Shown here piece by piece: positions 25,954 through 36,400 of a stretch of 60,696 nt of DNA. Source of the stretch: JAUNQW01 sp043424615 (GTDB lineage Bacteria > Bacillota > Bacilli > Lactobacillales > Carnobacteriaceae_A). Below the pieces are notes generated by a model. The model made no database searches and was not told the DNA's origin. It saw nothing but the letters and a program-made list of their open reading frames with translations. Positions within the stretch are counted from its first letter, which is position 1. Every line of letters starts with the position of its first letter. Both the position numbers and the translations under genes were made by a program. The DNA lies in NCBI GenBank assembly GCA_043424615.1, contig JBHWOX010000041.1, positions 1 to 60,696 on the forward strand, in the 5' to 3' direction.

Positions 25954-26322
25954 ATGTCAATAAATGTTCAAAACGAATATGGTAACATCGATCTTTCCAG
26001 TAAAGCAATCGCAACCATCGTGGGAGTAGCAGCAACAGAAAATGTTGGTGTGGTAGGGATGTCCAGCAAACATCAGGTCCGTGATGGAATCAATGAAATA
26101 TTAAAAAAAGAAAATTATACTAAAGGAGTTGTCGTCGAAGCTGTCGATAACAATTCTTTTGTTGTCAATGTTTATATTATTGTGTCCTATGGTGTGAAAA
26201 TTTCTGAAGTCAGCAAAAATGTTCAGGAAAGAGTGACTTATCGTCTATCGGAAATTTTAGGACTCACACCACAAGCTGTTAATGTGTATGTCCAAAGTAT
26301 TCGCGTGTTCGACAACCATTAA
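25954..26322 (+). CDS. Asp23/Gls24 family protein (YloU-like)
   Basis: A 122-residue cytosolic protein of the Asp23/Gls24 envelope-stress family, opening with the characteristic GNIDLSSKAIATIVGVAATE and ending in a conserved VNVYVQSIRVF. The exact role is unclear; the family is linked to cell-envelope homeostasis. GAAAGGAG precedes the ATG. It stands directly before fakA, as yloU stands before yloV in Bacillus. Confidence 0.88.
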   Translation: MSINVQNEYGNIDLSSKAIATIVGVAATENVGVVGMSSKHQVRDGINEILKKENYTKGVVVEAVDNNSFVVNVYIIVSYGVKISEVSKNVQERVTYRLSEILGLTPQAVNVYVQSIRVFDNH

Positions 26323-26347
26323 CAGCTGTTTGAGGAGGTAAAGTGAA

Positions 26348-28030
26348 GTGGGAATAGAAATAATTAATGCAGATGATTTTAAGAATATGGTCCGAGCAGG
26401 CCATCGTACCTTGGATGCCCAAGCGGACTATGTCGATGAACTGAACGTCTTTCCTGTTCCAGATGGAGATACAGGAACGAATATGAACCTGACTTTTACA
26501 TCAGGATATGAAAAAGTCAAAAGCAGCCAGGCTGCATCCGTTGGAGAATTAGCAGAAGAGTTATCTAAGGGCTTGTTGATGGGCGCACGGGGAAACTCTG
26601 GCGTGATCTTGTCGCAGCTCTTTCGGGGCTTCAGCCAAGCCATTAAAAATAAAGAAAGTATTGATGGTGGCGACCTTGCTAAGGCTTTTAAAAATTCTGC
26701 TAAATTAGCCTATGAAGCCATTATGAAACCCCAAGAGGGAACCATTCTAACGGTAGCTCGCGAATCTGCTGAAGCAGGTTTAGACAAAGCCAAAGAAAGT
26801 TCAAGTGCTCTGGATGTTATGCAGGCGGTATATGATGGAGCGGAGCAAGCCTTGGCTCATACTCCTGAGTTGTTACCCGTCCTGAAAGAAGTGGGAGTTG
26901 TCGACAGCGGAGGTCAGGGCTTACTTTATATCTATCAGGGCTTTTTATCGATTTTAAAAGGCGAAGAAATTGATTTAGACAATTTGCAAGAGGACATGGT
27001 CGAAACAATCAACATTAAAGAATTAGCCCACCAGCAAGACCATTATTCTTCTGAGGCAATGAATACCGAAGATATTGAATTTGGTTTTTGTACAGAAATC
27101 ATGGTGCGCTTAGGGGAAGGGCGTACGGTTCAAGAAGAATTTGATTATGACACTTTCCGTAATCACTTAGCCACTTTTGGCGATTCCCTCCTGGTTGTCG
27201 CGGATGATGAAATCGCTAAAGTGCACATCCATACCGAACAACCGGGTGAGATTATGAATTACGGCCAGCGCTTTGGTAATCTGATCAAGATTAAAGTTGA
27301 TAATATGCGTGAGCAACACCGTGAACTTGTTGAACAGCAACACCGTGAAAAACAAGCCCACCAGCAAGAAGCTAAAGATTACGGCATCATTGCGGTTGCT
27401 TCAGGGGAAGGAATGGTTGAGTTATTCAAAAACTTTGGAGCTGACTATATCATCGAAGGTGGCCAAACGATGAATCCATCCACTCAAGACTTTTTGGATG
27501 CTATCGACCAATTGAATATTCAAAAAGCAATCTTGCTCCCAAATAATTCCAATATTTTTATGGCTGCTAAGCAAGCTGCTGAAAACACAGATATTGAAGC
27601 TGCGGTTGTTTCCAGTCGTAATATCTCCCAAGGCTTAACTTCCTTACTGGCCTTCCACCCAGAAGCTTCACTCGAAGACAATGTGGATGCCATGACAGAA
27701 GAAATGGAATTTGTCAAAAATGGGCAAATCACCTATGCCATTCGAGATACTAAAATTAATAATCTGAATATTGAAAAAGATGATTTCATGGGATTAATTA
27801 ATGGGGATGTGGTCTTGGCTGAAAAAGAATTAGCTGACGCCGCTTTTAAGACCATTGAAAGCATGCTCGAAGATGATAGTGAAGTCTTAACCATTATCTA
27901 CGGAGACTCAGTGACAGACCAGCAAGCGGAAGCTTTAGCAACTCAAGTAGAGGAAGCTTTTGACGATTTAGAAATTGAAGTGTTTAACGGCCAACAGCCT
28001 GTTTACGCCTATACTTTCTCTGTCGAATAA
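26348..28030 (+). CDS. fakA: Fatty acid kinase catalytic subunit FakA (YloV, DAK2 domain)
   Basis: FakA phosphorylates exogenous fatty acids held by a FakB carrier; the acyl-phosphate feeds PlsY or, through PlsX, ACP. The 560 residues start with a DhaL-type kinase domain showing NVFPVPDGDTGTNM, LMGARGNSGVILSQ and VDSGGQG. A middle region and a C-terminal DegV-like domain complete it. The start is GTG 26348 with GAGGAGG upstream. plsX and acpP follow after recG, matching a role in phospholipid precursor supply. No fakB is in the window. Confidence 0.9.
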   Translation: MGIEIINADDFKNMVRAGHRTLDAQADYVDELNVFPVPDGDTGTNMNLTFTSGYEKVKSSQAASVGELAEELSKGLLMGARGNSGVILSQLFRGFSQAIKNKESIDGGDLAKAFKNSAKLAYEAIMKPQEGTILTVARESAEAGLDKAKESSSALDVMQAVYDGAEQALAHTPELLPVLKEVGVVDSGGQGLLYIYQGFLSILKGEEIDLDNLQEDMVETINIKELAHQQDHYSSEAMNTEDIEFGFCTEIMVRLGEGRTVQEEFDYDTFRNHLATFGDSLLVVADDEIAKVHIHTEQPGEIMNYGQRFGNLIKIKVDNMREQHRELVEQQHREKQAHQQEAKDYGIIAVASGEGMVELFKNFGADYIIEGGQTMNPSTQDFLDAIDQLNIQKAILLPNNSNIFMAAKQAAENTDIEAAVVSSRNISQGLTSLLAFHPEASLEDNVDAMTEEMEFVKNGQITYAIRDTKINNLNIEKDDFMGLINGDVVLAEKELADAAFKTIESMLEDDSEVLTIIYGDSVTDQQAEALATQVEEAFDDLEIEVFNGQQPVYAYTFSVE

Positions 28031-28046
28031 GCTGAGGAGGGCTTAA

Positions 28047-30068
28047 ATGTCAGAAGCAAGGAGCATTTGGAGTGGAGTCGAACACCTTGAACAGGTAGGA
28101 GAAAAGAGAAAGCAAGCCCTAAATGATTTGGGGATTGAAAGCATTTATGACCTGCTCCAGCACTATCCCTACCGTTATAATGATTTGAGTGTGGATGACC
28201 TTCATCTGATTGAAGACAAGCAAAAGGTAGTCTTGCGTGGGGAAGTCTTAACCCCAGCTACTCTGAGTTATTTTGGACGAAAAAAAAGTCGGTTGACTTT
28301 TCGCTTGTTGGTTAAAGGGATTCCGATTCCTGTCACTTTTTTTAACCAACCTTATTTAAAAGATAAGATCATTCAAGATGATACAGTGATGGTTTATGGC
28401 CAGTTTGACGGCTGGAAAAAATCCTTAGTGGCTCAACGACTTTTAGCTGTGGGCGGGCAGGAGTTAAAAGACTCTTTAGAGCCCATCTATCCAGCTAATT
28501 TAAAAATCACGGGGGCGACAATTAAAAAGCTAATCCAACAGGCTTACAGAGCTTATCATGACCAAATTCCACAAAGCCTTCCTCAAGAAATAAGAGAGAA
28601 ATATCAGTTGATGGCCCATGCTGAAGCTATCGGTCATATTCATTTTCCTAAGACTAAGGAAGATCAAGCGGAAGCTCGTCGAGAAATCAAAATGGATGAG
28701 CTCTTTGCTTATCATTTGAAATTGCAGTCAAAACGACTAGCTGAGTTTCATTCCCATCCATCTTATTGCATTGATTATAAGGTCCAAAGCATCTTGGATT
28801 TAGTGGATCATCTTCCTTTTGACTTAACTGAAGCTCAAAAAAGATCCATCAATCAAATCTGTGCTGATTTCAAGCAGCCTTATCCCATGTATCGGATGCT
28901 GCAAGGAGATGTTGGAAGTGGGAAAACCTTGGTCGCTGCAGCTGGCATGCTGGCGACTCAATCAGCCGGTGGCCAGTCCGCCCTCATGGTTCCCACTGAA
29001 ATTTTGGCTGACCAACACTATCAATCTCTCCACCAGCTCTTAGAAGGACTCGGTGTTCGCTTAGCTCTATTAAGTGGATCCACTCCGGCTAAAGATAAGA
29101 GGCTCATTTTGGAAACCCTGGCTTCAGGAGAAATCGATGTCCTGATTGGAACCCATGCTCTGATTGAGGAACCGGTTCAATTTCAGCACCTACAATTTAT
29201 TGTTATAGATGAACAGCACCGCTTTGGGGTAAAACAACGTCAAGCCTTAGAAGATAAAGCGACCTATGCCAATGTCCTTTATATGACGGCCACTCCTATT
29301 CCTCGGTCCATGGCTTTAACCTCCTATGGGGACATGGATATGTCCATTTTAGATGAAAAACCCAAAGGGCGAAAAGCCATCCAAACGCGATGGATTACTC
29401 AATCCACAGATCCTAAAATTGATTATATTGTTTCTCGAGCCCTTGAGACGGGCAATCAGGTGTATATTATTAATGCCTTAATTGACGGGGAGTCGGAATC
29501 TGACTTGCTTTCAACGATAGACAGTTTTGAGCATTATCGACGTATTTTTGGTTCGGATTATGGTGTAGGTATGTTACACGGCCAAATGTCAGCCGAAGAA
29601 AAAGAAGCAGTCATGCAAGATTTTAAAGAAAATCGACTGCAAATCTTAATCTCAACAACTGTTATTGAGGTAGGGGTTGATGTACCTAATGCCAATTTGA
29701 TGGTCATTTATGACGCTGATCGCTTTGGATTGGCCCAACTCCACCAATTGAGAGGACGGATTGGTCGGGGCCAGCAAGAAGCCCTCTGTGTTTTAGTGGG
29801 GCAGCCTAAAACAGAAGAAGGCAAAAAGCGTCTGGCTTTAATGACAGAAAGCCAAGATGGTTTTTATTTGAGTGAAAAGGATTTAGAAATTCGTGGCCCT
29901 GGGGATGTTTTTGGAGAAAGACAGTCCGGGATACCTCAATTTAAAATGGTCAATTTAGTTGAAGACTATCCCTTGATGGAAATCGCTAAAAAAGAGGCCT
30001 TACATTATATTCATCAACACCCTGAACAATTTAAAGGAGAGAAAAACAACCATGAAAATAGCCATTGA
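28047..30068 (+). CDS. recG: ATP-dependent DNA helicase RecG
   Basis: RecG remodels stalled forks and Holliday junctions. The 673 residues have the N-terminal wedge/OB domain, then a helicase core with Walker A GDVGSGKT, the DEQHRFG motif, TATPIPRS and QLRGRIGRG. GAGGAGG precedes ATG 28047. It overlaps plsX by 17 bases. The gene order fakA-recG-plsX-acpP is widespread in Firmicutes. Confidence 0.96.
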   Translation: MSEARSIWSGVEHLEQVGEKRKQALNDLGIESIYDLLQHYPYRYNDLSVDDLHLIEDKQKVVLRGEVLTPATLSYFGRKKSRLTFRLLVKGIPIPVTFFNQPYLKDKIIQDDTVMVYGQFDGWKKSLVAQRLLAVGGQELKDSLEPIYPANLKITGATIKKLIQQAYRAYHDQIPQSLPQEIREKYQLMAHAEAIGHIHFPKTKEDQAEARREIKMDELFAYHLKLQSKRLAEFHSHPSYCIDYKVQSILDLVDHLPFDLTEAQKRSINQICADFKQPYPMYRMLQGDVGSGKTLVAAAGMLATQSAGGQSALMVPTEILADQHYQSLHQLLEGLGVRLALLSGSTPAKDKRLILETLASGEIDVLIGTHALIEEPVQFQHLQFIVIDEQHRFGVKQRQALEDKATYANVLYMTATPIPRSMALTSYGDMDMSILDEKPKGRKAIQTRWITQSTDPKIDYIVSRALETGNQVYIINALIDGESESDLLSTIDSFEHYRRIFGSDYGVGMLHGQMSAEEKEAVMQDFKENRLQILISTTVIEVGVDVPNANLMVIYDADRFGLAQLHQLRGRIGRGQQEALCVLVGQPKTEEGKKRLALMTESQDGFYLSEKDLEIRGPGDVFGERQSGIPQFKMVNLVEDYPLMEIAKKEALHYIHQHPEQFKGEKNNHENSH

Positions 30069-31050
30069 TGCCATGGGAGGAGATTACGCTCCCAAAGAAG
30101 TCGTAGCTGGAAGCATGCAAGCAGCTGAAGCTTTTCAGGACACGACTTTTATTTTGTATGGTGATCAAACAGAGATAAAAAAATACATGGCGAAGCAGCT
30201 AAGCAATGTTGAAATCATCCATACTTCTGAAAAAATTGAAGGCAACGATGATCCTGTGCGAGCGGTGAGACGAAAAAAAGAAGCCTCCATGGTGATGGCT
30301 GCCCAGGCAGTTAAAGATGGGGAGGCAGATGCTTTATATTCTTGTGGGAATACCGGAGCCTTAGTCGCTTCGGGCTTATTAATTGTTGGGCGAATGCCAC
30401 AAATCGACCGTCCGGCTTTAATGTCCACTCTCCCTTCTTTTTCTAAAAATAAAGAGGCTTTTGATTTCTTGGATTTGGGAGCTAATGCTGATTCCAAACC
30501 AATCAATATCCACCAACATGCAGTCATGGCCACCCACTATGCTCGTGATATTCGCCAAATTGAAAATCCTACCGTGGGCTTACTCAATATCGGAACAGAA
30601 GAAAACAAGGGCAATGATTTAATGAAAAAAGCCTATCATTTATTGCTAGAAGATAAAGCCATTAATTTTTATGGCAATATAGAGGCTCGTGATATTTTAA
30701 ATGGTCAAGTGGATATTGTTGTAGCAGATGGTTTTACGGGGAATGCTGTTTTAAAAACCATGGAAGGGACTGCTATGACTTTAGGCCAAGCCATGAAAGA
30801 ACAGATTCTTTCATCCGGTCTAAAGTCTAAATTAGGGGGGTATCTGGTCAAGGATGCCTTGAAGGGGTTGGCTGATAAATTCGACTACAACCAAGTAGGA
30901 GCAGCTCTATTAATTGGCCTTCAAGCCCCAGTAATGAAGTCCCACGGCTCATCAAAGGCGGCTGTGGTCAATTACACCCTAGGAAAAACCCGCCAAGTTT
31001 TAAACTCTCATATGATTGATCACTTGGCCGAGAGCTTTTCAAATGCTTAG
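30052..31050 (+). CDS. plsX: Phosphate acyltransferase PlsX
   Basis: PlsX converts acyl-ACP and phosphate into acyl-phosphate, the acyl donor for PlsY in phospholipid synthesis. The 332 residues begin with the signature MKIAIDAMGGDYAP and include DALYSCGNTGAL, FLDLGANAD and VADGFTGNAVLK. AAAGGAGA lies inside the recG end, 17 bases of which overlap this gene. acpP follows after 49 bases. Confidence 0.95.
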   Translation: MKIAIDAMGGDYAPKEVVAGSMQAAEAFQDTTFILYGDQTEIKKYMAKQLSNVEIIHTSEKIEGNDDPVRAVRRKKEASMVMAAQAVKDGEADALYSCGNTGALVASGLLIVGRMPQIDRPALMSTLPSFSKNKEAFDFLDLGANADSKPINIHQHAVMATHYARDIRQIENPTVGLLNIGTEENKGNDLMKKAYHLLLEDKAINFYGNIEARDILNGQVDIVVADGFTGNAVLKTMEGTAMTLGQAMKEQILSSGLKSKLGGYLVKDALKGLADKFDYNQVGAALLIGLQAPVMKSHGSSKAAVVNYTLGKTRQVLNSHMIDHLAESFSNA

Positions 31051-31099
31051 CTTTCCCATTCGTGGTACATTATAGATAAGTATCTAAAGGAGGATTAAG

Positions 31100-31354
31100 A
31101 TGGCAGAACAAAACGTTTATGAAGATGTCAAACAAGTAATAATTGAACGCCTAGGAGTAGATGAGGAAAAAATTACTCCAGAAACTTCTTTTCGTGATGA
31201 TTTGGGGGCTGATTCTTTAGATGTGGTTGAATTAGTCATGGAAATGGAAGATCGTTTCGGTATTGAAGTGTCAGATGATGATGCTGAACAGCTTACAACT
31301 GTAGGGAAAGTAGCCGCTTTCATCGAGAAAAATGTAGACCCTAACGATTTATAA
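31100..31354 (+). CDS. acpP: Acyl carrier protein
   Basis: An 84-residue acidic carrier whose phosphopantetheine arm attaches to the serine of the GADSLDVVEL motif. It carries acyl chains for fatty acid and phospholipid synthesis. AAAGGAGG precedes the ATG. Its place after plsX is standard; in many relatives rnc follows directly, but here a minus-strand gene intervenes. Confidence 0.95.
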   Translation: MAEQNVYEDVKQVIIERLGVDEEKITPETSFRDDLGADSLDVVELVMEMEDRFGIEVSDDDAEQLTTVGKVAAFIEKNVDPNDL

Positions 31355-31369
31355 AAAAGAATTGAAATA

Positions 31370-31405
31370 AAAACTAGCCTGGTTTTTACCAGGCTAGTTT
31401 TCTTT
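31370..31405. terminator. Bidirectional terminator between acpP and the O-antigen-ligase-like gene
   Basis: A 13-base-pair stem, AAAACTAGCCTGG / CCAGGCTAGTTTT, with loop TTTTTA. A/T-rich flanks on both sides suit termination of both converging transcripts. Confidence 0.9.
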
Positions 31406-31437
31406 GTTTTAGGATCTATTTTAATGTCCTTCAGGGG

Positions 31438-32607
31438 TTAATTTGTTTGTAGGCTCTTAATTTGAGTCGGCAGCAAAAGCATGATGGGCATAAAAATAGC
31501 CATGGTTTGGAACCAATAGATAGACATGTCTGTCAGACCGTGGACGAGGAAAATACAAACAAAACTCCAATAAAGGGCAGCTTTTTCTTTCATCTGCGGA
31601 TATTGATGCATAGAAAAAAGCCAACGACAATAGCGAATAATCGGCAGGCATAGGATAAAACCTCCTACAATCCCATAATTCAGTAGGGTATCTAAGTAGA
31701 TATTGTGGGCATGATAGGTGAATTTTCCACCATAGTCATCATATACAAGAGTATAAGTATATGGGCCACGGCCAAAGATAAAGTTTTCCTTGATTCCTTC
31801 CCAAGCTGTATGCCAAATGTCAATCCGATCATTGATGGCCCAGCTTAAGTCTTCTAAACGAGGATAGTAACCCGAGAGAATGAAAATAATCATGACCGTC
31901 ATGATGATGAGGGCAATAAAGATAGCCGTTCTTTTGAAGGCAATTACATAGAAAAAAACAAAAACAGCAAGGGCAACCACTACAGGTGCGGTTCGATTTC
32001 CGGTAAAAATGACGGCTAAACAATTGGCAATAACAATAAAAAGATAAAAACTTTGGTGCCAGGGAGTGTTGGAAGTGGCAATCTTATAAAGTCCCATAAT
32101 AATTAAAAATTCCAAAACCATGGCATAGTAATTGGGATTGAAAAAAGTTGCTTCCACTCGGTTGCTGTGGTTGGAATTGAGATCAGGGTGGATAAAAGAA
32201 TAATCCCACTCAGGCACTATATTAAAATATTCCAATAGGGTATAGGCAAAGATAGACAAACTTAAAATCATGCAAACATTGATGATTTGGTCAAACAAGT
32301 CGGGTGGGGCGTGTTCATGATAATAGCTGAGATAAAGGATGGCTATAAAATAGAAGAGAGACATGGCCACCCCTGCCACATTATGAAAGAACAGAGAGAT
32401 GATGAGAGAGTAGGTAGCAAACAAGCTAAAAAAGAGGCTAGTCTTATTTTTAATCAATAAGGAAGGTCCTATCGTTCGATTCAAAATTAAAAATAAAAAG
32501 ATAAAGACAAAGGCCAGGGTTGCCAGATAAAAAGGCATAAAGTTGAGGATGAGGACGACCATAAACAGCCACCAGTCTATTTTTTGTTCTTTTATATTAA
32601 AACTCAT
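31438..32607 (-). CDS. O-antigen ligase family (Wzy_C-like) membrane protein
   Basis: A polytopic membrane protein of 389 residues with about ten hydrophobic segments. A central GNRTAPVV motif and a large loop before GRGPYTYTL and HAHNIYLDTLLNYGIVGG match the O-antigen ligase/polymerase (PF04932) family. Members join or polymerise sugar chains on a lipid carrier. In a Gram-positive cell this could concern capsule, teichoic acid or another glycopolymer; the substrate cannot be told. The start has only AAAGGG, nine bases upstream. It is alone on the minus strand, between acpP and rnc, with no glycosyltransferase beside it. Confidence 0.75.
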   Translation of the reverse strand: MSFNIKEQKIDWWLFMVVLILNFMPFYLATLAFVFIFLFLILNRTIGPSLLIKNKTSLFFSLFATYSLIISLFFHNVAGVAMSLFYFIAILYLSYYHEHAPPDLFDQIINVCMILSLSIFAYTLLEYFNIVPEWDYSFIHPDLNSNHSNRVEATFFNPNYYAMVLEFLIIMGLYKIATSNTPWHQSFYLFIVIANCLAVIFTGNRTAPVVVALAVFVFFYVIAFKRTAIFIALIIMTVMIIFILSGYYPRLEDLSWAINDRIDIWHTAWEGIKENFIFGRGPYTYTLVYDDYGGKFTYHAHNIYLDTLLNYGIVGGFILCLPIIRYCRWLFSMHQYPQMKEKAALYWSFVCIFLVHGLTDMSIYWFQTMAIFMPIMLLLPTQIKSLQTN

Positions 32608-32709
32608 AATATATTACCCTTTTCTTTATCTAAATTAATAACACTATGTATTCTAACACAAGCATAAGATAAAAGAATTAAAAATTACTAAAAGTGAAAG
32701 GACCTGCAT

Positions 32710-32738
32710 TTTACATCAATGCTGAAAGATTGTATAAT
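32710..32738 (+). promoter_or_regulatory. Promoter of the rnc-smc-ftsY genes
   Basis: -35 TTTACA (32710-32715), 17-base spacer and perfect -10 TATAAT (32733-32738), about 30 bases before the rnc ATG. Confidence 0.85.
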
Positions 32739-32768
32739 AATTAAGATAAAAATAAGGGAGGTGTTGGT

Positions 32769-33470
32769 ATGCAAGAGTTGACGACCTATATCAAAAAAAA
32801 ATATGGTATAAGTTTCAACGATGAAGCTTTATTATATGAAGCTTTCACCCATTCTTCCTATGCCAATGAGCATCAGCATTTAGAATTAAACGATAATGAA
32901 CGATTAGAATTTTTAGGTGATGCTGTCCTTGAAATTGCAGTTTCAAATTTTCTATTCCACAAATTTAAGTCCTATCCTGAGGGCTTGTTGACCCGCCTGC
33001 GTTCGGAAATTGTCCGTGAGCAGAGTCTTTATCTTTTTACGAAAGACTGTGGTTTCGACAATTATATACGGTTAGGCAAGGGAGAGGAATTAAACCAAGG
33101 ACGCCAAAGACCTTCACTTTTAGCTGACTTGTTTGAAGCTTTTTTAGGAAGCCTGTATTTAGACCAAGGCTTGGATGCGGTTGAAGACTTTTTAGAGCAA
33201 ACCGTTTTTCCAAAAATACAACAAGGTGAATTTTCTAATGGGATGGATTTCAAAACCAGTTTGCAGGAATTTTTACAGCAAGAGGGTGAGGTTGAGATCA
33301 GTTATGATATTGTAGATACTTCTGGCCCCGCCCATGATCGGTATTTTATAGCTGAAGTGGCGGTTAATCAGAGAATCATTGGACAGGGTCGTGGTAAAAG
33401 TAAAAAGCAAGCGGAACAAATGGCAGCCAAGTCGGGCCTCCAATCCCTGCATGCTTTTAATGATCGTTAA
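32769..33470 (+). CDS. rnc: Ribonuclease III
   Basis: RNase III cuts double-stranded RNA in rRNA processing and mRNA regulation. The 233 residues have the signature NERLEFLGDAVLE, the second catalytic site in RPSLLADLFEAFLG and a C-terminal double-stranded RNA-binding domain (SKKQAEQMAAKSG). AGGGAGG precedes the ATG. smc starts 12 bases downstream, the common order. Confidence 0.96.
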   Translation: MQELTTYIKKKYGISFNDEALLYEAFTHSSYANEHQHLELNDNERLEFLGDAVLEIAVSNFLFHKFKSYPEGLLTRLRSEIVREQSLYLFTKDCGFDNYIRLGKGEELNQGRQRPSLLADLFEAFLGSLYLDQGLDAVEDFLEQTVFPKIQQGEFSNGMDFKTSLQEFLQQEGEVEISYDIVDTSGPAHDRYFIAEVAVNQRIIGQGRGKSKKQAEQMAAKSGLQSLHAFNDR

Positions 33471-33481
33471 GGAGTTTTTAA

Positions 33482-36400
33482 GTGAAGTTACTTTCTTTAG
33501 ATATACAGGGCTTTAAGTCCTTTGCCAATAAAACTAGCATTCATTTTACTGATGGAATTACCGCTATTGTAGGTCCTAATGGCAGTGGGAAATCCAATGT
33601 TATTGAAGCCATCAGTTGGGTGATGGGGGAGACCTCAGCCAAGTCATTACGCAGTGACAAGATGTCTGACGTCATATTTGCAGGGACGGCCAAGCGATCA
33701 GCGGTTAATTTGTGTCAAGTGTCTTTGACTTTTGATAACAGTGACCGCTTTTTGCCTGCAGATTTTGACCAGCTGACCATCAGCCGCCGTTTAAGTCGGG
33801 ATGGTCAGAGTGATTATTTTATAAACCAGCAGTCATGCCGGCTGAAAGATATTCACGAACTATTTATGGATTCTGGTTTAGGCCGAGATTCTTTCTCTGT
33901 CATTGGTCAAGGCCAAGTGGATCAGATCTTAAATAATAAACCAGAAGAACGCCGGGCGATTTTTGAAGAAGCTGCGGGCGTTTTAAAATATAAAAACCGT
34001 AAAAAAGAAGCAGAAGTTAAACTCCAATCAACCAAAGACAATCTCGACCGTTTAGAAGATATTCTTTATGAAATTCAAATGCAGAGAGAAAATTTGCAGC
34101 TGGAAAAAGAAAAAGCTGAACGTTATCTACAACTGTACGATGAATTAAAGCACAAAGATATGGAATTGACCGCCCACGATATTCAAGTTCTGCATGAGCG
34201 TTTGGGCAGTCAACAGTTGGCTTTTTATGAAGCAGAGAAAGTATCGGCTAAACTAGATGGTGAATTGAAGAAAACTCAAGAAGATCTAGATCATTTGAAC
34301 CAGCAGATTAGTCAGCAGGACTCTTCCTTGCAAGAACTCCACCACACTCTTATTCAAACTGTGCAAGAGTTAGAGCAAGCGGAAGGTCAGCTTCGATTAT
34401 TGGATGAACAAGAACGTTATTATTCCAAAGATAAGGGCCGACTCCAAGCTAGCCTGGAAGATTGGCAACACAAACAATCCAGCTATCTGCAAGCAGAAGA
34501 AAATTATGATCAAGACCTTCAACATTTAGTCAAAGAAAAAAAACAGCTCCAGCAGCTCCTAAAAGAAAAAAATGAAGACTTAAAACAGATGGATGTAGAC
34601 CAAGATCAATGGTTGGAGCAATTGAAGATGGACCAGTTTGAAGCCATGAGAGAACAAAGCCGTCTTCGCAATGAACAAAGTAATATTGAAAAAACCAACC
34701 AACAATTAGAAGCACGCATGAAACGGGTCTTAGACCAATGGCAAGAATTAAAAGTAGAAGATGAGCAATTGCGTGACCAGCAAAAAAAACTACAAGAAGA
34801 CTATCAGCAAATGGAGGAAGAATGGACCAGCCTTCAAGAAGAACTGAAAGACTTAGAAAAAGAATTGGCTCCGGCTCAAGACCGACTTCAGAAAAAAGAA
34901 GAAGAACTGAATCGTTTAGGCCAAGATTTTCAAAACAAAAAAGCGCAATATCAAAGCATGAAGCAGATGGTGGATTCCTATTCTTCCTATTATCAAGGGG
35001 TTCAGGCCATCATGAAAAAACAGGATAAGTTCCCTGGCATTGTGGGGACGGTAGCAGAGTCCCTCCAGGTAGATCAAACTTTTCAAACAGCCATCGATAT
35101 TGCTCTCGGCTCTCAAAGCCAGTTTATTATTGTTGATAACGACCAAACGGCCCAAGCGGCTATTGAAGAATTGAAAAGCTTACGAGCTGGAAGGGCTACT
35201 TTTCTCCCCCTTAACCGCATAAAGAGTCGCTTTATTCCCTCTCAATATTTGCAAAAAATTGAAAGCCAAGAAGGCTTTTTAGGCCGAGCGAGTGATTTGG
35301 TGGCTTATGATGATTCACTGGCGCATGTGATTGAAAATTTATTAGGGCAAATCGTCATTGCTCAAAATATTGACGGAGCTCGTCAACTTTCCAATTTATT
35401 AGACCGCCGCTTCAAAGTGGTTTCATTAGAAGGGGATGTGATGAATGTCGGTGGGTCGATGACTGGAGGGGCCTACCGTTCATCAAAAAATCACAAAATC
35501 TTAGGTCAAAACGACCGGCTGGACCAACTAGCTAAAGAATTAAAAGACCTTCAAAGTCAAGGTTTAGACTTGAAAAAGAACTATGATCAAGATCAAAACG
35601 CTTTCAATCAAAGCCTCAAAGAGTTGGAATCCCGAAAAGAAAGGGAACAGATTCTTAAAGAAAAAGTAAACCAAAATCGCTACCGTTTGGATCAAGTGAG
35701 TGAAGACCTGAAAAAAGCGACGAAGCGGCTGCAAGCACAAAATTTTGAAAAAAATGCCATGGAAGAAGAACAGACTGAACAAGTCCAATATGGTCAAGAA
35801 GTTGATCAGAATTTGGTAGAATTAGACGAAAAGGTTCAATCCATCAAAATGGAAATGGAAAAAGTCCAAAATAATTGGGATCAGCTTCAATTGATTAAAA
35901 ATGAAAAAGAAGAAGAACGTGACAAGTTGAAGGAGCAACTGGCAGAATTTGAATTAAAAGAAACTCGTTTAGTCAGCCAAAGAGATTTTCAAAAAGATCG
36001 CCGGCAAGAAGCGGAAGACAAGTTGAAAGAGTTAGAAGTTGATTTAGAACAATTGGACCAAGACAACAGCCTTCCCCCTCGTGAAGCTATAGAAGAGACT
36101 CTACGGGCTTATAAAGAACGACAAAAACGTTACCAACAAGAAGAAAGCCAGTTACGGCTGTCAAAAGAAAAAAATCAAGATCGTGCGAATGATTTATCTC
36201 AAAGCATCGAAGAATTAAGACAGCAAAGAGATAGCAAGCAAGAAGAGCTGAACCACTACCAACTAAAAGAGTCCCAAATTCAGTCAAAATTAGACCAACT
36301 TTTAGATTATTTAAATGAGGAATACGAGCAGTCTTACGATGACTTTCAACCGTCGATGGATTTTGATCAGCTGAATGTTGATCAATTTCGTTTAGCTATT

